Of a stretch of DNA of 64,000 nt, positions 33,662 to 43,100 are shown piece after piece. The stretch spans positions 310,279 to 374,278 of the forward strand of contig NZ_RCZA01000008.1 in NCBI RefSeq assembly GCF_006438925.1. The letters are read 5' to 3'. The notes beneath the pieces are model-generated. The model had not been told where the DNA came from. It worked only from the letters and a program-made list of their open reading frames with translations, and made no database searches. The translations under genes were made by a program, and so were the position numbers. This stretch comes from Pseudomonas mandelii (lineage in GTDB: Bacteria; Pseudomonadota; Gammaproteobacteria; Pseudomonadales; Pseudomonadaceae). Numbering within the stretch: position 1 is the first letter of the stretch; every line of letters begins with the position of its first letter.

Positions 33662-34203
33662 CGGTGGCCTCGTACCCGTTGTCGTATAAGCCATTCAATG
33701 GCAAACAGCAGGCCCATCAATCCGTAGGAAATCAGTCCGGTGTACAACATCCACCAACTTAGCGGCGCCCAGAGGGTCAGGGCGGCGGCGAGCAAACCGT
33801 TAAAGAGAAAAAACACGCACCAGACGATCGTCACCTGGCGGGTATAAACAATCGCCTTGGCCGGCAGTTGCGGTTCACGCATACGCGCCAGGCGTTCGAT
33901 GATCGGCGGGCCAACGATCAAGCTCAGGCCAAACAGCCCGAGCATGAACGCGCTGATCAGCACCGGGTACCAGCGCAGCAGCAGCGGGCTGTCGAACAAC
34001 GCCAGCAACAGGCAAAAAGCAATCGCGGTGACCGCCATCCACAAACTGCCGGGCTTGCGCGTACCGAGCAGTGCCCGGGCCAGCCACAGGCTGCCCAGCA
34101 GCAGACCGAACTGCCACGGGGCAAAGTGCTCCATGCCGAAATACACCGCGAAGGGGTACAGCAGGCCCGCCAGCAGCAGGCCGAGGCCGATCAGTCGGCT
34201 CAT
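33658..34203 (-). CDS. Small integral membrane protein of aryl-polyene operons (ApeG-like)
   Basis: A 181-residue protein with about five hydrophobic spans, starting LIGLGLLLAGLLYPFAVYFG. The conserved-looking ERLARMREPQLP loop and a span ending WCVFFLFNGLLAAALTLWA are typical of the COG4648 membrane proteins found next to ACP genes of aryl-polyene clusters. No enzymatic motif is visible. Both ends overlap neighbours by ATGA, showing tight coupling. It may anchor the biosynthetic complex at the inner membrane, which is inference. Confidence 0.75.
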   Translation of the reverse strand: MSRLIGLGLLLAGLLYPFAVYFGMEHFAPWQFGLLLGSLWLARALLGTRKPGSLWMAVTAIAFCLLLALFDSPLLLRWYPVLISAFMLGLFGLSLIVGPPIIERLARMREPQLPAKAIVYTRQVTIVWCVFFLFNGLLAAALTLWAPLSWWMLYTGLISYGLMGLLFAIEWLIRQRVRGHR

Positions 34204-34454
34204 GCGGCCGGCTGAACCAGACGGTAGACCGCCTCGACCACGTCGCTGACGGTGCGCACCGATTTGAACTCTTCGGCAGCGATTTTCTTGCCAGTCTGGC
34301 GTTTGATGTGATCGATCAGGTCGACCGCGTCAATGCTGTCGATTTCCAGGTCCTGATACAGGTTGGATTCGAGGCTTACGCGCTCGGGGTCCAGCTCGAA
34401 GAGTTCGACCAGAGCATCGCGCAGGGTGTTGAAAATGTCGTCACGAGTTTGCAT
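34200..34454 (-). CDS. apeF: Acyl carrier protein (ApeF-like)
   Basis: An 84-residue ACP. The phosphopantetheine Ser is in LEIDSIDAVDLIDHI at about residue 40; the flanking helices and acidic character are typical. It would carry the aryl-polyenoyl chain or malonyl units. A second ACP gene ends nine bases upstream. The stop overlaps the membrane-protein start. Which ACP holds the starter and which the extender cannot be told from sequence; the letter assignment follows gene order. Confidence 0.88.
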   Translation of the reverse strand: MQTRDDIFNTLRDALVELFELDPERVSLESNLYQDLEIDSIDAVDLIDHIKRQTGKKIAAEEFKSVRTVSDVVEAVYRLVQPAA

Positions 34455-34463
34455 GGTCCGGTC

Positions 34464-34724
34464 TCAAGCTGCCTGTTTTGCAGTGACGAACGCCGCAAGG
34501 CTCGCCACGTTGCTGAAGTGATTGCGGGTGTCTTTGGCGTCGGCGTCGATTTTGATGCCGTACTTTTTCTGGATGGCCAGGCCGAGTTCCAGAGCGTCTA
34601 CCGAATCCAGGCCCAGGCCTTCGCCGAACAGCGTCTGGTCGTCGCCGATGTCTTGTGCGCTGATGTCTTCAAGGCCGAGGGCCTCGATGATCAGTTCTTT
34701 GATTTCACGGTGTAGATCGCTCAT
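34464..34724 (-). CDS. apeE: Acyl carrier protein (ApeE-like)
   Basis: An 86-residue ACP with the phosphopantetheine Ser in GLGLDSVDALELGLAI at about residue 38. The start ATG 34724 has AAGGAG ten bases upstream and lies 20 bases inside the acyltransferase gene. A longer in-frame extension (to 34799) would read the acyltransferase out of frame and is rejected. Paired ACPs are a hallmark of aryl-polyene operons. Confidence 0.88.
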   Translation of the reverse strand: MSDLHREIKELIIEALGLEDISAQDIGDDQTLFGEGLGLDSVDALELGLAIQKKYGIKIDADAKDTRNHFSNVASLAAFVTAKQAA

Positions 34725-35514
34725 CTTCGGCGAGCTCCTTAATGTAGTAATGATGCAAATAGTCATTGAGCTTGCGCGAGGCCTGAGGAGCTGGGCCACA
34801 CGCTGCGAAGGCTTGTGGATCTATATCGGCCCCGACACGGAAACTGAAGTGCACACGGCGTTTGGGGATCCGATACCAGGGCTCGGCCTTGGTCAATGTG
34901 GTCGGGCTGACCTTGATGATCACCGGGGTGAGGATTTTCGCACCGCGCAGTGCGATTGCCGCAGCACCCCGATGAAAGGCTGGCGCCTGACCGGGCTGAG
35001 TGCGGGTGCCTTCAGGAAAGATGATCAGGGTCTGGCCGCTTTTCAGCGCGTCGGCAGCGGCATCGAGCATGTCCATGCTGCCGTCGTTGCTGATGTATTC
35101 GATGCAGCGCAGCGGGCCGCGGGTAAAAGGGTTCTCCCAGAGGCTTTTCTTGACCACGCAGTTGGCATGGCGCACCAGGCCGATCAGGAACACCACATCA
35201 ATCAACGACGGGTGATTGGCGACAATCATTTGCCCCGGCCGACCGAGTTTTTCGGCGCCCTGGATGTCGTAAGTCAACACGCCGGTACGGGCCATGAATC
35301 GTACAAAAAACCAGAACAGACGAGCGACGGTGTGCCGCGCTCGCCGCCGGTGTGTCCGGGCATCGCCGGGCAGGCAGTTCAGTAGCGGGAAAACCACCAA
35401 TCGCAGACACAGCCCGCCCAACCCGAACAGGGTGAAGCTTGCGGCGGTAGCCAGCAGACGCCAGTAATAGGCGTCGCGGTTTTTTTCGGTTACAGGTTGC
35501 GTTGCCAGGTCCAT
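34705..35514 (-). CDS. PlsC-type acyltransferase (ApeD-like)
   Basis: A 269-residue 1-acyl-glycerophosphate-acyltransferase family protein. An N-terminal span (LLATAASFTLFGLGGLCLRL) is followed by the HxxxxD motif NHPSLIDVVFL near residue 100 and the substrate-binding FPEGTRTQPGQ near 165. It likely transfers the finished acyl chain to a glycerol- or sugar-type acceptor during assembly of the membrane-bound pigment. It overlaps its upstream neighbour by 25 bases and the ACP gene by 20. Confidence 0.85.
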   Translation of the reverse strand: MDLATQPVTEKNRDAYYWRLLATAASFTLFGLGGLCLRLVVFPLLNCLPGDARTHRRRARHTVARLFWFFVRFMARTGVLTYDIQGAEKLGRPGQMIVANHPSLIDVVFLIGLVRHANCVVKKSLWENPFTRGPLRCIEYISNDGSMDMLDAAADALKSGQTLIIFPEGTRTQPGQAPAFHRGAAAIALRGAKILTPVIIKVSPTTLTKAEPWYRIPKRRVHFSFRVGADIDPQAFAACGPAPQASRKLNDYLHHYYIKELAEDERSTP

Positions 35515-36215
35515 ACACGATTTTTCCAGGCATGTTGGCAGGTTGTCTGCTGGCCGAGCAGGGTACTCAATAGGTTCAGGGCATGGGGCCAGTGGGCTTT
35601 GGACAACGCATCCGCGGCGCTGTTCAGGGACAACTGCCAGTCGTTTCCGGGGGTGATCAGCAGCCCGACCGCGTAAGGGAACGGCACGTCGTCGATCCAG
35701 GTCGAGTAGGCTTCGGGCGGTTGCTCTTCGGTGACGATCAGCAGTACCGCGGGAGCACCCTCGGAAAGCAAAGCCGCGGCCTCTAGCATGCCGTGTTCAA
35801 GGCCGTCGCCGGCTGCAGCGAGGGCCGTCATTTCGCTGGTTTCGCCGCGCATGATCGACCACAGGCCGATGATCGCGTTGTGCACGGACAGGCTGAATTG
35901 AGTCGGCGACAGCGGCTGATCGGTAGCCAGATCGCTGAGGATATCGAAGGTGCGCGGGGTTTCGCCGTGGCGAGAAATAAAGACCAACGGTAGATCCTGG
36001 CGGCCATCGGCCAAGGGCCAGCCGACACTGAACGCCATCCGCGCCAGACGACTGAGTCGCCGGCGCTGCATGGCCGGCAGAAACGAGACGTCGGGTGCGG
36101 CATCGCTGCTCGCAAGCACGACCGGTTGTCGGCTCCAGGCTTGCCAATCGTCCACGCTTTCGAGCCCAGGGGCCCACGCGCGCCATTGGGCGATGTTGAA
36201 ATTGATCACAGACAT
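35490..36215 (-). CDS. apeC: Ketosynthase-like chain-length-factor protein (ApeC-like)
   Basis: First gene of the operon; 241 residues, about half the size of a full ketosynthase. It belongs to the ketoacyl-synthase N-terminal-like group: PLVFISRHGETPRTFDIL, SPTQFSLSVHNAIIGLWSI and the helix-rich end. The nucleophilic Cys region reads SVHNAIIG with no Cys, so it should be catalytically silent and act as a chain-length partner of the ApeO-like ketosynthase. The ATG at 36215 follows a 354-bp gap with a likely promoter. Confidence 0.82.
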   Translation of the reverse strand: MSVINFNIAQWRAWAPGLESVDDWQAWSRQPVVLASSDAAPDVSFLPAMQRRRLSRLARMAFSVGWPLADGRQDLPLVFISRHGETPRTFDILSDLATDQPLSPTQFSLSVHNAIIGLWSIMRGETSEMTALAAAGDGLEHGMLEAAALLSEGAPAVLLIVTEEQPPEAYSTWIDDVPFPYAVGLLITPGNDWQLSLNSAADALSKAHWPHALNLLSTLLGQQTTCQHAWKNRVWTWQRNL

Positions 36216-36569
36216 TCATCCCGCCCCTGCGGGCTTCCTTGACGCGGTGAGTCGCAAAAAACGCGAACTACCTTACGTGGCGCTTCGCGCCGAGTGGCGC
36301 GCATTATCCCGTTGCTGCGGGCGTGTAGCAAATGATGGTTACATTTTGCTCAATGAAATGTACCGGTTGGTTCGCACATGACTGTCGTTTGGCCATTATC
36401 CACATGTCGGCCGGCCGATCTGCCGGCTCAGTCAGCAAGCAGTGCACGAGTTCACGGCTTTTTTAGCGTGAGATTGCACCTGACTGTGTAGTCCCTATGC
36501 CAGCGAGGTAGCTAAGCGACGCTGTGGACTACTACACTCGGTCATTCTTTGAGACCCGGGGGGTTTGAC
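36216..36569. other. Divergent control region between the aryl-polyene operon and parA
   Basis: This 354-bp gap separates two divergent transcription units. It holds a candidate promoter for the operon (36303-36331) and a nested palindrome ahead of parA: GTAGTCC (36488) with GGACTAC (36526), enclosing CAGCG (36501) and CGCTG (36520). No gene was seen. Confidence 0.55.
36303..36331 (-). promoter_or_regulatory. Candidate promoter of the aryl-polyene operon
   Basis: On the minus strand TTGCTA (36331-36326) and GATAAT (36308-36303) are 17 bp apart, about 90 bp before the first start codon. The -10 matches five of six and the -35 four of six consensus bases. It is a prediction from sequence only. 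Confidence 0.35.
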
Positions 36570-37340
36570 ATGCGGCGCGTGGTGTTCAATCAGAAAGGTG
36601 GCGTAGGCAAATCCAGCATTGCCTGCAATCTGGCGGCGGTCAGCGCCAGCGAGGGCTATCGCACCCTCTTGGTGGATCTCGATGCCCAGGCCAACTCCAC
36701 TCAGTACCTGACGGGGCTCACCGGTGGTGACATTCCGATGGGAATCGCCGATTTTTTCAAACAGACCCTGTCTGCCGGACCGTTCTCCAAGAAAAACCAG
36801 GTCGATATCTACGAAACCCCGTTCGACAACCTCCATGTCATCACCGCTACTGCCGAGCTGGCGGACTTGCAGCCCAAGCTTGAGGCCAAACACAAGATCA
36901 ACAAGCTGCGCAAATTGCTCGAGGAACTGGACGGCGATTACGACCGGATCTACCTGGATACCCCGCCAGCGCTGAATTTCTACGCGGTATCTGCATTGAT
37001 TGCCGCTGATCGTGTGCTGATTCCCTTCGATTGCGACAGCTTCTCGCGTCAGGCGCTGTACGGCCTGTTGGCGGAAATAGAAGAATTGAAGGACGACCAT
37101 AACGAAGGGCTGGAAGTCGAAGGGATTGTCGTTAACCAGTTCCAGGCTCGCGCCAGTCTTCCTCAACAAATCCTCGACGAACTGATCGCCGAAGGCCTGC
37201 CGGTATTACCGGTGTACCTGGGCAGCTCGGTGCGCATGCGTGAATCCCACCAGGCCAACACGCCGCTGATCCACCTCGACCCACGTCATAAGCTCACGCA
37301 GCAATTCGTCGATCTGCACAACCTGCTGGAAAACGCCTGA
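36570..37340 (+). CDS. Orphan ParA-family ATPase
   Basis: A 256-residue deviant-Walker ATPase. KGGVGKSS lies at residues 9-16, the Walker A' Asp in LLVDLDAQANST, and the Walker B-like IYLDTPPAL near 130. ParA proteins form ATP-dependent dimers on DNA and position plasmids, chromosomes or protein clusters. There is no ParB partner or parS array nearby, so it is an orphan; an MipZ/McdA-like positioning role is possible. ATG 36570 fits the family's N terminus; an upstream TTG at 36549 adds only a Gly-rich tail. A structured palindrome lies about 40-80 bp upstream. Confidence 0.87.
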   Translation: MRRVVFNQKGGVGKSSIACNLAAVSASEGYRTLLVDLDAQANSTQYLTGLTGGDIPMGIADFFKQTLSAGPFSKKNQVDIYETPFDNLHVITATAELADLQPKLEAKHKINKLRKLLEELDGDYDRIYLDTPPALNFYAVSALIAADRVLIPFDCDSFSRQALYGLLAEIEELKDDHNEGLEVEGIVVNQFQARASLPQQILDELIAEGLPVLPVYLGSSVRMRESHQANTPLIHLDPRHKLTQQFVDLHNLLENA

Positions 37341-37350
37341 CTACTCAGGG

Positions 37351-37785
37351 TCAGATGCCCTGACTGCGCAACCAGCTCATCAACTGCGGTAATGGGAAGG
37401 CGCCGCTCTGACGCGCCACTTCCCGACCGTTCTTGAACAGAATCAGACTCGGGATCGAACGGATCCCCAGCTGCGCCGACAGCTGTTGGTTTGCCTCACT
37501 GTCCAGCTTGGCCAGTCGGCACTTGCCCGCCAATTGCACCGCCGCCTGCTCGAACACCGGTGCAAACGACTTGCACGGCCCACACCAATCCGCCCAAACG
37601 TCCACCAGCAACGGCAGATCACCTTTGATCTGGCTGGCGTAATCGCTTTGCTTCAGTTCGAAGGGTTTGTTCAGCAGGACCTCGGCCTTGCAGCGGCCGC
37701 ATTTTGGATTGTCGTTGAGGCGCTTGGCGGGGATGCGGTTGAGGCCGTTGCAGTGGGGGCAGGGGATGAGGAGTAGGTCAGTCAT
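37351..37785 (-). CDS. trxC: Thioredoxin 2 (TrxC type, zinc-binding)
   Basis: A 144-residue thioredoxin. The N-terminal zinc module has two Cys pairs (CPHC at 9-12 and CGRC at 29-32), and the redox site is WADWCGPCKSFAP near residue 70. The cis-Pro is in IRSIPSLILF. These features separate TrxC from the housekeeping TrxA; it is a cytosolic disulfide reductase often induced by oxidative stress. It is convergent with parA, ten bases apart. Confidence 0.95.
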   Translation of the reverse strand: MTDLLLIPCPHCNGLNRIPAKRLNDNPKCGRCKAEVLLNKPFELKQSDYASQIKGDLPLLVDVWADWCGPCKSFAPVFEQAAVQLAGKCRLAKLDSEANQQLSAQLGIRSIPSLILFKNGREVARQSGAFPLPQLMSWLRSQGI

Positions 37786-37908
37786 GCGGATGGTCCTGTA
37801 AAGAAGCCGATCATCTCTATGTGGAGACGTTTGCTCATATTTTCAATCGTGCAGAAGGACACGGTATATCTAGGCTGAGAGGGCGCCGGTTGGACCATTG
37901 GTCTGCTC

Positions 37909-37933
37909 ACGAATATCGCATCTTGCGATATTC
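37909..37933. promoter_or_regulatory. Palindromic operator upstream of higBA
   Basis: Arms CGAATATCGCA and TGCGATATTCG form a perfect 11-bp inverted repeat with a TCT spacer, 48 bp before the toxin start. A further half-site TGCGATA at 37964-37970 abuts the AAGGAG ribosome site (37970-37975). Such arrays are typical binding sites for an autoregulating HigA antitoxin. Confidence 0.6.
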
Positions 37934-37981
37934 GCCGTCTGTGTTTAACTCTTCCATAGCAAAATGCGATAAGGAGATTGC

Positions 37982-38278
37982 ATGCATGTGTTCATTGAAA
38001 AACGAATCTGGGAAGCCAAGGAAAAATGGCCTCAGACAGCGAATGCGCTCGATCAATGGTATCGACTCGTCAAACGCAACAATCCAGGGGACTTTGCGGC
38101 AATGAAAGCGATGTTTCCTGCGGCCGACAAGGTAGGGGAATTTCACATATTCGATATCGGGGGAAACAAGCTGCGCTTGATTGCTTTTGTCCGATACCGG
38201 TCGCAGAAGCTGTACATCAAGCATGTGCTGGATCATCGCGAGTATGACCGGGGAAAATGGAAGGAGGAGAAGGGATGA
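37982..38278 (+). CDS. higB: Type II toxin, HigB mRNA interferase family
   Basis: A 98-residue RelE-superfamily toxin of the HigB type. It has an N-terminal helix pair (EAKEKWPQTANALDQWYRLV) and the strands FDIGGNKLRLIAFVRYRSQK and LYIKHVLDHREYDRGKW with the conserved His and Tyr. It would cleave mRNA on the ribosome until bound by the antitoxin. Toxin precedes antitoxin, the higBA order. AAGGAG lies seven bases before the ATG. Its stop overlaps higA (ATGA). Confidence 0.9.
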   Translation: MHVFIEKRIWEAKEKWPQTANALDQWYRLVKRNNPGDFAAMKAMFPAADKVGEFHIFDIGGNKLRLIAFVRYRSQKLYIKHVLDHREYDRGKWKEEKG

Positions 38279-38676
38279 GTGTTTTGATTAAAAATGCGGT
38301 CGAGCACTGGGAGTTTGTCTCGCCACTGCTGCGCAAACCAAAGAGTGAAGACGACTACGACAACTTAGTCCTGTCCCTCGACGAATTGCTGGAATTAGTG
38401 GGCGAAGATGAATCGCACCCCCTGATGAGTCTGGTGGACATCATTGGTGATTGGATTGAGGAATGGGATCACAAGCATCACCCAATGCCGAAGCCCAGCG
38501 GCGTCGACGTTCTCGGCTACTTGATGCGCGAACACGGCCTGACTCAGAGTGACCTGCCCGGGGTCGGCACCCAATCGGTGGTATCCGAGATCTTGAGCGG
38601 CAAGCGTCAGCTCAACCTGCGGCAGATCCGCTGGTTGGCCGAGCGCTTCGGAGTGTCGGTGGAAACCTTTATCTGA
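38275..38676 (+). CDS. higA: Antitoxin, HigA-type with XRE helix-turn-helix
   Basis: A 133-residue antitoxin. The acidic N-terminal half contacts the toxin. The C-terminal half is an XRE-type helix-turn-helix (LTQSDLPGVGTQSVVSEILS, then LNLRQIRWLAERFGVS). ATG 38275 overlaps the toxin stop and has the strong site GGAGGAGAAGGG before it; ATG 38257 lies upstream of that site. It probably represses the operon at the palindrome at 37909-37933. Confidence 0.9.
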   Translation: MSVLIKNAVEHWEFVSPLLRKPKSEDDYDNLVLSLDELLELVGEDESHPLMSLVDIIGDWIEEWDHKHHPMPKPSGVDVLGYLMREHGLTQSDLPGVGTQSVVSEILSGKRQLNLRQIRWLAERFGVSVETFI

Positions 38677-38682
38677 TCGGGT

Positions 38683-40146
38683 TCAGGAAGAGCAACTGAT
38701 CTCCAAATGCTTGCCCCACTCCGGCGGACGCTCGGCATAGCTCTCCATCCCCGGTTGTTCGTTGAAGGGATTGCTCAGCACCGCATGCAACCGCCGAACC
38801 TCTGAATAGTCGCCACCTTCCGCCGCATCGATGGCTTTCTGCGCCAGGTAGTTACGCAAGATGTAGAGCGGATTGACGGCGTGCATCCGTTTGCGACGTT
38901 GTTCCTGATCAGCCTCGCCTTCACGCGTCACCCGGGCGATGTAGAGCTCGCCCCAGGCATCGAAGCCTTTGATGTCGACAAAGTCATCGCGCAAGCGGGC
39001 GACGGCCAGTTCCGGTGATTCTTCCCCCAAACGGCGGAAGAACAGGCTGTAGTCGACGCCACTGTTCTGCATCAGTTGCAGCAGGTGCTCCAGCAGTTTC
39101 TGGTCATCGTCTTCGGCCGTGGTGAAGCCGAGGCGGCGGCGCATCAGGTCCAGGTAATGGGCCTGGTACAACGGGAAGTACAGACCGAGGGTTTCACGCA
39201 GGGCTTCGACACTGATGAACGGCGTCAGGGCCTGGGCGAGGGCGCTGAGGTTCCACTGGCCGATCGGCACCTGGTTGCTGAAGGAGTAACGGCCCTGGTC
39301 ATCGGAGTGGTTGCAGATGAAGTGGGCGTCGAAGTCGTCGAGGAAGGCGAACGGGCCGTAGTCGAAGGTAATGCCGAGGATCGACATGTTGTCGGTGTTC
39401 ATCACGCCGTGGCAGAAGCCATAAGCCTGCCATTTGGCGATCAGCTCGGCGTTGCGCTCAACGATTTCGCGGAACATCGCCAGGTACGGTTCCGGCTGTT
39501 CCAGGCATTCCGGGAAATGCATGGCCAACACGTGGTCGCCGAGTTCTTTCTGCTTCTCGGGGCGTTTGGTGTAGTAGAAATATTCGAAATGCCCGAAACG
39601 CACATGGCTCGGCGCCATGCGCAGGACCATGGCTGCGCGTTCCTGCTTCTCGCGCCACACCGGCGTGTCGGAGCCGATCACGCATAGCGCGCGGGTGGTC
39701 GGGATGTTCAGGGCATACAGCGCTTCGGAGGCAAGAAATTCGCGGATCGAGGACCGCAGCACCGCCCGCCCATCACCCATGCGCGAAAAGGGCGTCTGGC
39801 CGGCACCCTTGAGGTGCAGGTCCCAATGCTCGCCGGCCTCGTTGTAGACCTCGCCCAGCAACAGACCGCGACCATCGCCCAACTGTGGGTTGTAGGAACC
39901 GAACTGATGACCTGAATAGACCATCGCCCTGGGGACTGCGTCGGCCCAGAGCTTATGGCCGCTGAACAGTTCGGCGAACTCCGGGGTTTGGGCCTCGGTA
40001 GGGTCGAGATCGAGCAGCGCCATGGCGGCAGGGCTGGCCACCACCAGGCGCGGGTTGTCGATCGGCTCGGGCAGCACGTGGGTGGAAAACGTATCGCCCA
40101 AGCGGGCGAAACGATTATCGAAGGTCAGTTCGTCGAGGGCTTTCAA
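38683..40146 (-). CDS. selO: SelO/YdiU-family protein adenylyltransferase
   Basis: A 487-residue pseudokinase-fold enzyme that AMPylates Ser, Thr or Tyr of target proteins, linked to redox stress in E. coli. Visible elements are GRGLLLGEV (glycine-rich loop), NTDNMSILGITFDYGPFAFLDDF (catalytic loop and metal Asp) and the usual SelO N terminus DNRFARLGD. The chain ends ISCSS, so a Cys stands third from the end, the place of selenocysteine in eukaryotic SelO. The start is TTG at 40146 with GGAG seven bases upstream. It is convergent with higA, six bases apart. Confidence 0.93.
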   Translation of the reverse strand: MKALDELTFDNRFARLGDTFSTHVLPEPIDNPRLVVASPAAMALLDLDPTEAQTPEFAELFSGHKLWADAVPRAMVYSGHQFGSYNPQLGDGRGLLLGEVYNEAGEHWDLHLKGAGQTPFSRMGDGRAVLRSSIREFLASEALYALNIPTTRALCVIGSDTPVWREKQERAAMVLRMAPSHVRFGHFEYFYYTKRPEKQKELGDHVLAMHFPECLEQPEPYLAMFREIVERNAELIAKWQAYGFCHGVMNTDNMSILGITFDYGPFAFLDDFDAHFICNHSDDQGRYSFSNQVPIGQWNLSALAQALTPFISVEALRETLGLYFPLYQAHYLDLMRRRLGFTTAEDDDQKLLEHLLQLMQNSGVDYSLFFRRLGEESPELAVARLRDDFVDIKGFDAWGELYIARVTREGEADQEQRRKRMHAVNPLYILRNYLAQKAIDAAEGGDYSEVRRLHAVLSNPFNEQPGMESYAERPPEWGKHLEISCSS

Positions 40147-40194
40147 GGGCCATCTCCAGCAGAATGTCCGAGCATTCTGCTAGGGATAAGCCGC

Positions 40195-43100
40195 TTAGTC
40201 GAGCTTGGCGGCCGGCGGCTCTTGCACAGGTTTGCCATCGGCCATGGGAACGATGGTCTTGGTTTCCGGCTCGATGGGCACCATTTTGTATTCCTGGCCC
40301 TGAAGATTCTTGAGGTAAACCTCCATCTGCCGGAACGAGATGTTGATGTGCTGTTTCTTGAACTCGCGATTGATGAAGCGGTTGACCTCATCCAGCACAG
40401 GGTTTCGGTCACCGAGGTCACGCACATGCATGCGCAGCTCGTGGTCGAGGGTGCTTTCGCCGAAATTCAGGAAGTACACGTGGGGTTCCGGGTCTTTCAG
40501 CACTCGCGGGTTATCGCGCGCGGCTTTGAGCAGCAACTCCTTGACCAGGTCCAGGTCCGAGCCGTAATCGACACCGAGCTTGAGGGTCACTCGGGTGATG
40601 GTGTCGGTCAGGGACCAGTTGATCAGTTGCCCGGTGATGAATGTCTTGTTCGGGACGATGATGTCCTTGCGGTCGAAGTCGGTGATGGTCGTGGCGCGGA
40701 TGCGGATCTTGCTCACCGTACCGGACAGGTTACCAATGGTGATGGTGTCGCCAATCCGCACCGGACGTTCGAACAGGATCATGATCCCGGAGATGAAGTT
40801 CGCGAAGATTTCCTGCATCCCGAAACCGAGACCCACCGACAGTGCCGCCACCAGCCATTGCAACTTGTCCCAACTCACGCCGAGTGTCGACAGGGTCGAG
40901 ACGAAACCGACGCCAGCGATCACGTAAGACAGCAAGGTGGTGGTGGCATAGGCACTGCCCTGAGCCAGGTTCAGCTTTGACAGCACCAACACTTCCAGCA
41001 ACCCCGGCAAGTTACGCGCAAGGGCGAAGGTGATGCCGATGATGATCAGCGCGCCGAGCATGTCGCCAATGCTGATCGGCACCATGCTCATGTTGGCGCC
41101 GGTGCCGCTGGTGTATTCGTAGAGGGTGACGTTATCCAGGTACGAGAACACAGAGATCAGGTCCGACCAGACCCAGTACAGCGCCGCGATGAAACCGCCA
41201 AGCAGTGCCAGGCGGATCAGGCGCAGGGACTGTTCGTTGACCTTCTCGATATCCAGCGTTGGCTCTTCGATCACCGCTTCACCGTCACCGGCCTCTTTCG
41301 CAGCCTGGCGTTTGGCCAGGGCGCGCTGGTAGGCCAGACGGCGTGCCGCAACGCTGAGGCCGCGCACGAAGGTGGCCTCGATCACCAGCCAGAACATCAG
41401 CAGGTAAAGGGTGTTGATCAACCGGTCACTGAGCTTCAGCGCGGTGTAGTAGTAGCCAAAGCACACCGCCACGAACAACGCGACCGGCAGGACGGTGAAC
41501 AGGATCCCCACGGACTTGCGGAACAGCGAAGCGTTCTGGTGAGTCGGGCTGCTGATCAGCAGGCGGCTGAGCAGCCAGGCCATCAACGCATAGCAGGTCA
41601 GCACCACCGGCATGCCGAGTACGTCATCGGCCAGGGTCGCGGGTTGCAGCTCGGCGACTGCCACCACCGCGACCAACGCCATGACCACCAGCCCGAGTCG
41701 ACGGACCCAGCCCTGCAGGAATTCGACCTGAGGTTTTTCCCAGCGGAAATGCAGTTCGGCCACGCCGCCCGGCGCGAGGATCCGGTAAGCGGTGTAGAAC
41801 ACTAACCAGGCCTGGGCCATTTGCAGCAGCGCCGCGCCCATGTTCGCGTTCTGTCCGCGGGCGTCGATTTGCAAGGCCAGGCCACACAAGGCCAGGCCCA
41901 GGGAGACCGGCATCGCCAGCAGAATGTTGATCAGGATTGCCTGCGGCGTGTGCCACTGGCTGTCGCGTTTAAAGTGGCCGATGTCCTGGTGAACCTTGCT
42001 CAGTCGGGCATACAGGCTTTTACGCCGCCACAGCAGGGCACCGATCAACAGCGCCAGGGGCAGGAACAGCAGCGGCCGTTGGGTCAGGCCGTCACTTAAT
42101 TCGCTCAGGCTGGAAGCCCACGGCAGCGTGGTGACCTGACGTTCCAGGCGCTCCGGCACGGCGCGCATCCACTCCGGGTCCAGCGGTTTGTTGCTGGGAA
42201 TCCAGAACATCTGCTCATCGAGGGTCGCCCGCAGGCTTTGCGCGGTGCTGAGCAGTTGCTTCTGATTGAGCTGCAACGTGATGGATTCGTTGAGCACCGC
42301 GCTGAGTTCGCGGTTCAGCCGCTCCAGCAGGTCGGCGCGGGTCGTGGCCAGTTCCAGCAGGCTCTTGCGCAGTTGCGGGGTGACTTGCTCGGGAGGCTGA
42401 GTCGACAGCAGGTTGTCGACGTAGGTCGCCGGGTTGCTGAGCAGTTCCCGTTGCTGGCTGACTTCGAATTGATAGAGGCGAATGTCGGCGATCTGGTCGG
42501 CCAGGTCACGGTCGAGCCTGAGGCGTGGCAGGGACTGTTTCTGTTTGTAGAGAATCTTGGAGAGCAACAGGCTGCCCTTGAGCACGTTGATCTGCTCGTC
42601 CAGCGCCGAATCGCTCTGGGTCACGTTGTCCAGTTGCTGCTTGGTCTGCAGGTTCTGCTGGGTGACTTCGTTGAGGCGGTCGGTGCTTTTGAGCAGATAG
42701 TCCGAGAGTTTCAGGTTGGCCGCGCTTTCGGTAGCCAGCAGGGTGCTGCCGCCGGACTTTTGCGCTTCGATGGATTGCTGCGTCACCGTCTCCTGGGACT
42801 GGGCCAGGCGCTTCTGGTTGATCAGGTTTTGCAGCTCCTGGATTTCCTGATCCAGACGGTCGGATTTTTCCGAGAGCAAGTCATGCTGGCTGTTGCCCAA
42901 GTCCTGCAGTTGATTGTTGCCGGCCAGTTCCTGGCGACGCAACGGGATCAGGGCGTTCAGTGCCGCGAGTTCGGCGTTGAGCAGGTCGCGTTGCTCAGGG
43001 GTCAAGGTCTTGCCGGCGTCTTTGCCGACCTTGAGGATGTTGTTGATCTGCTGGATGCGTGTCTGGCTGGTGGAAATTTCGGCCTGTGCGCGCTCGGGGC

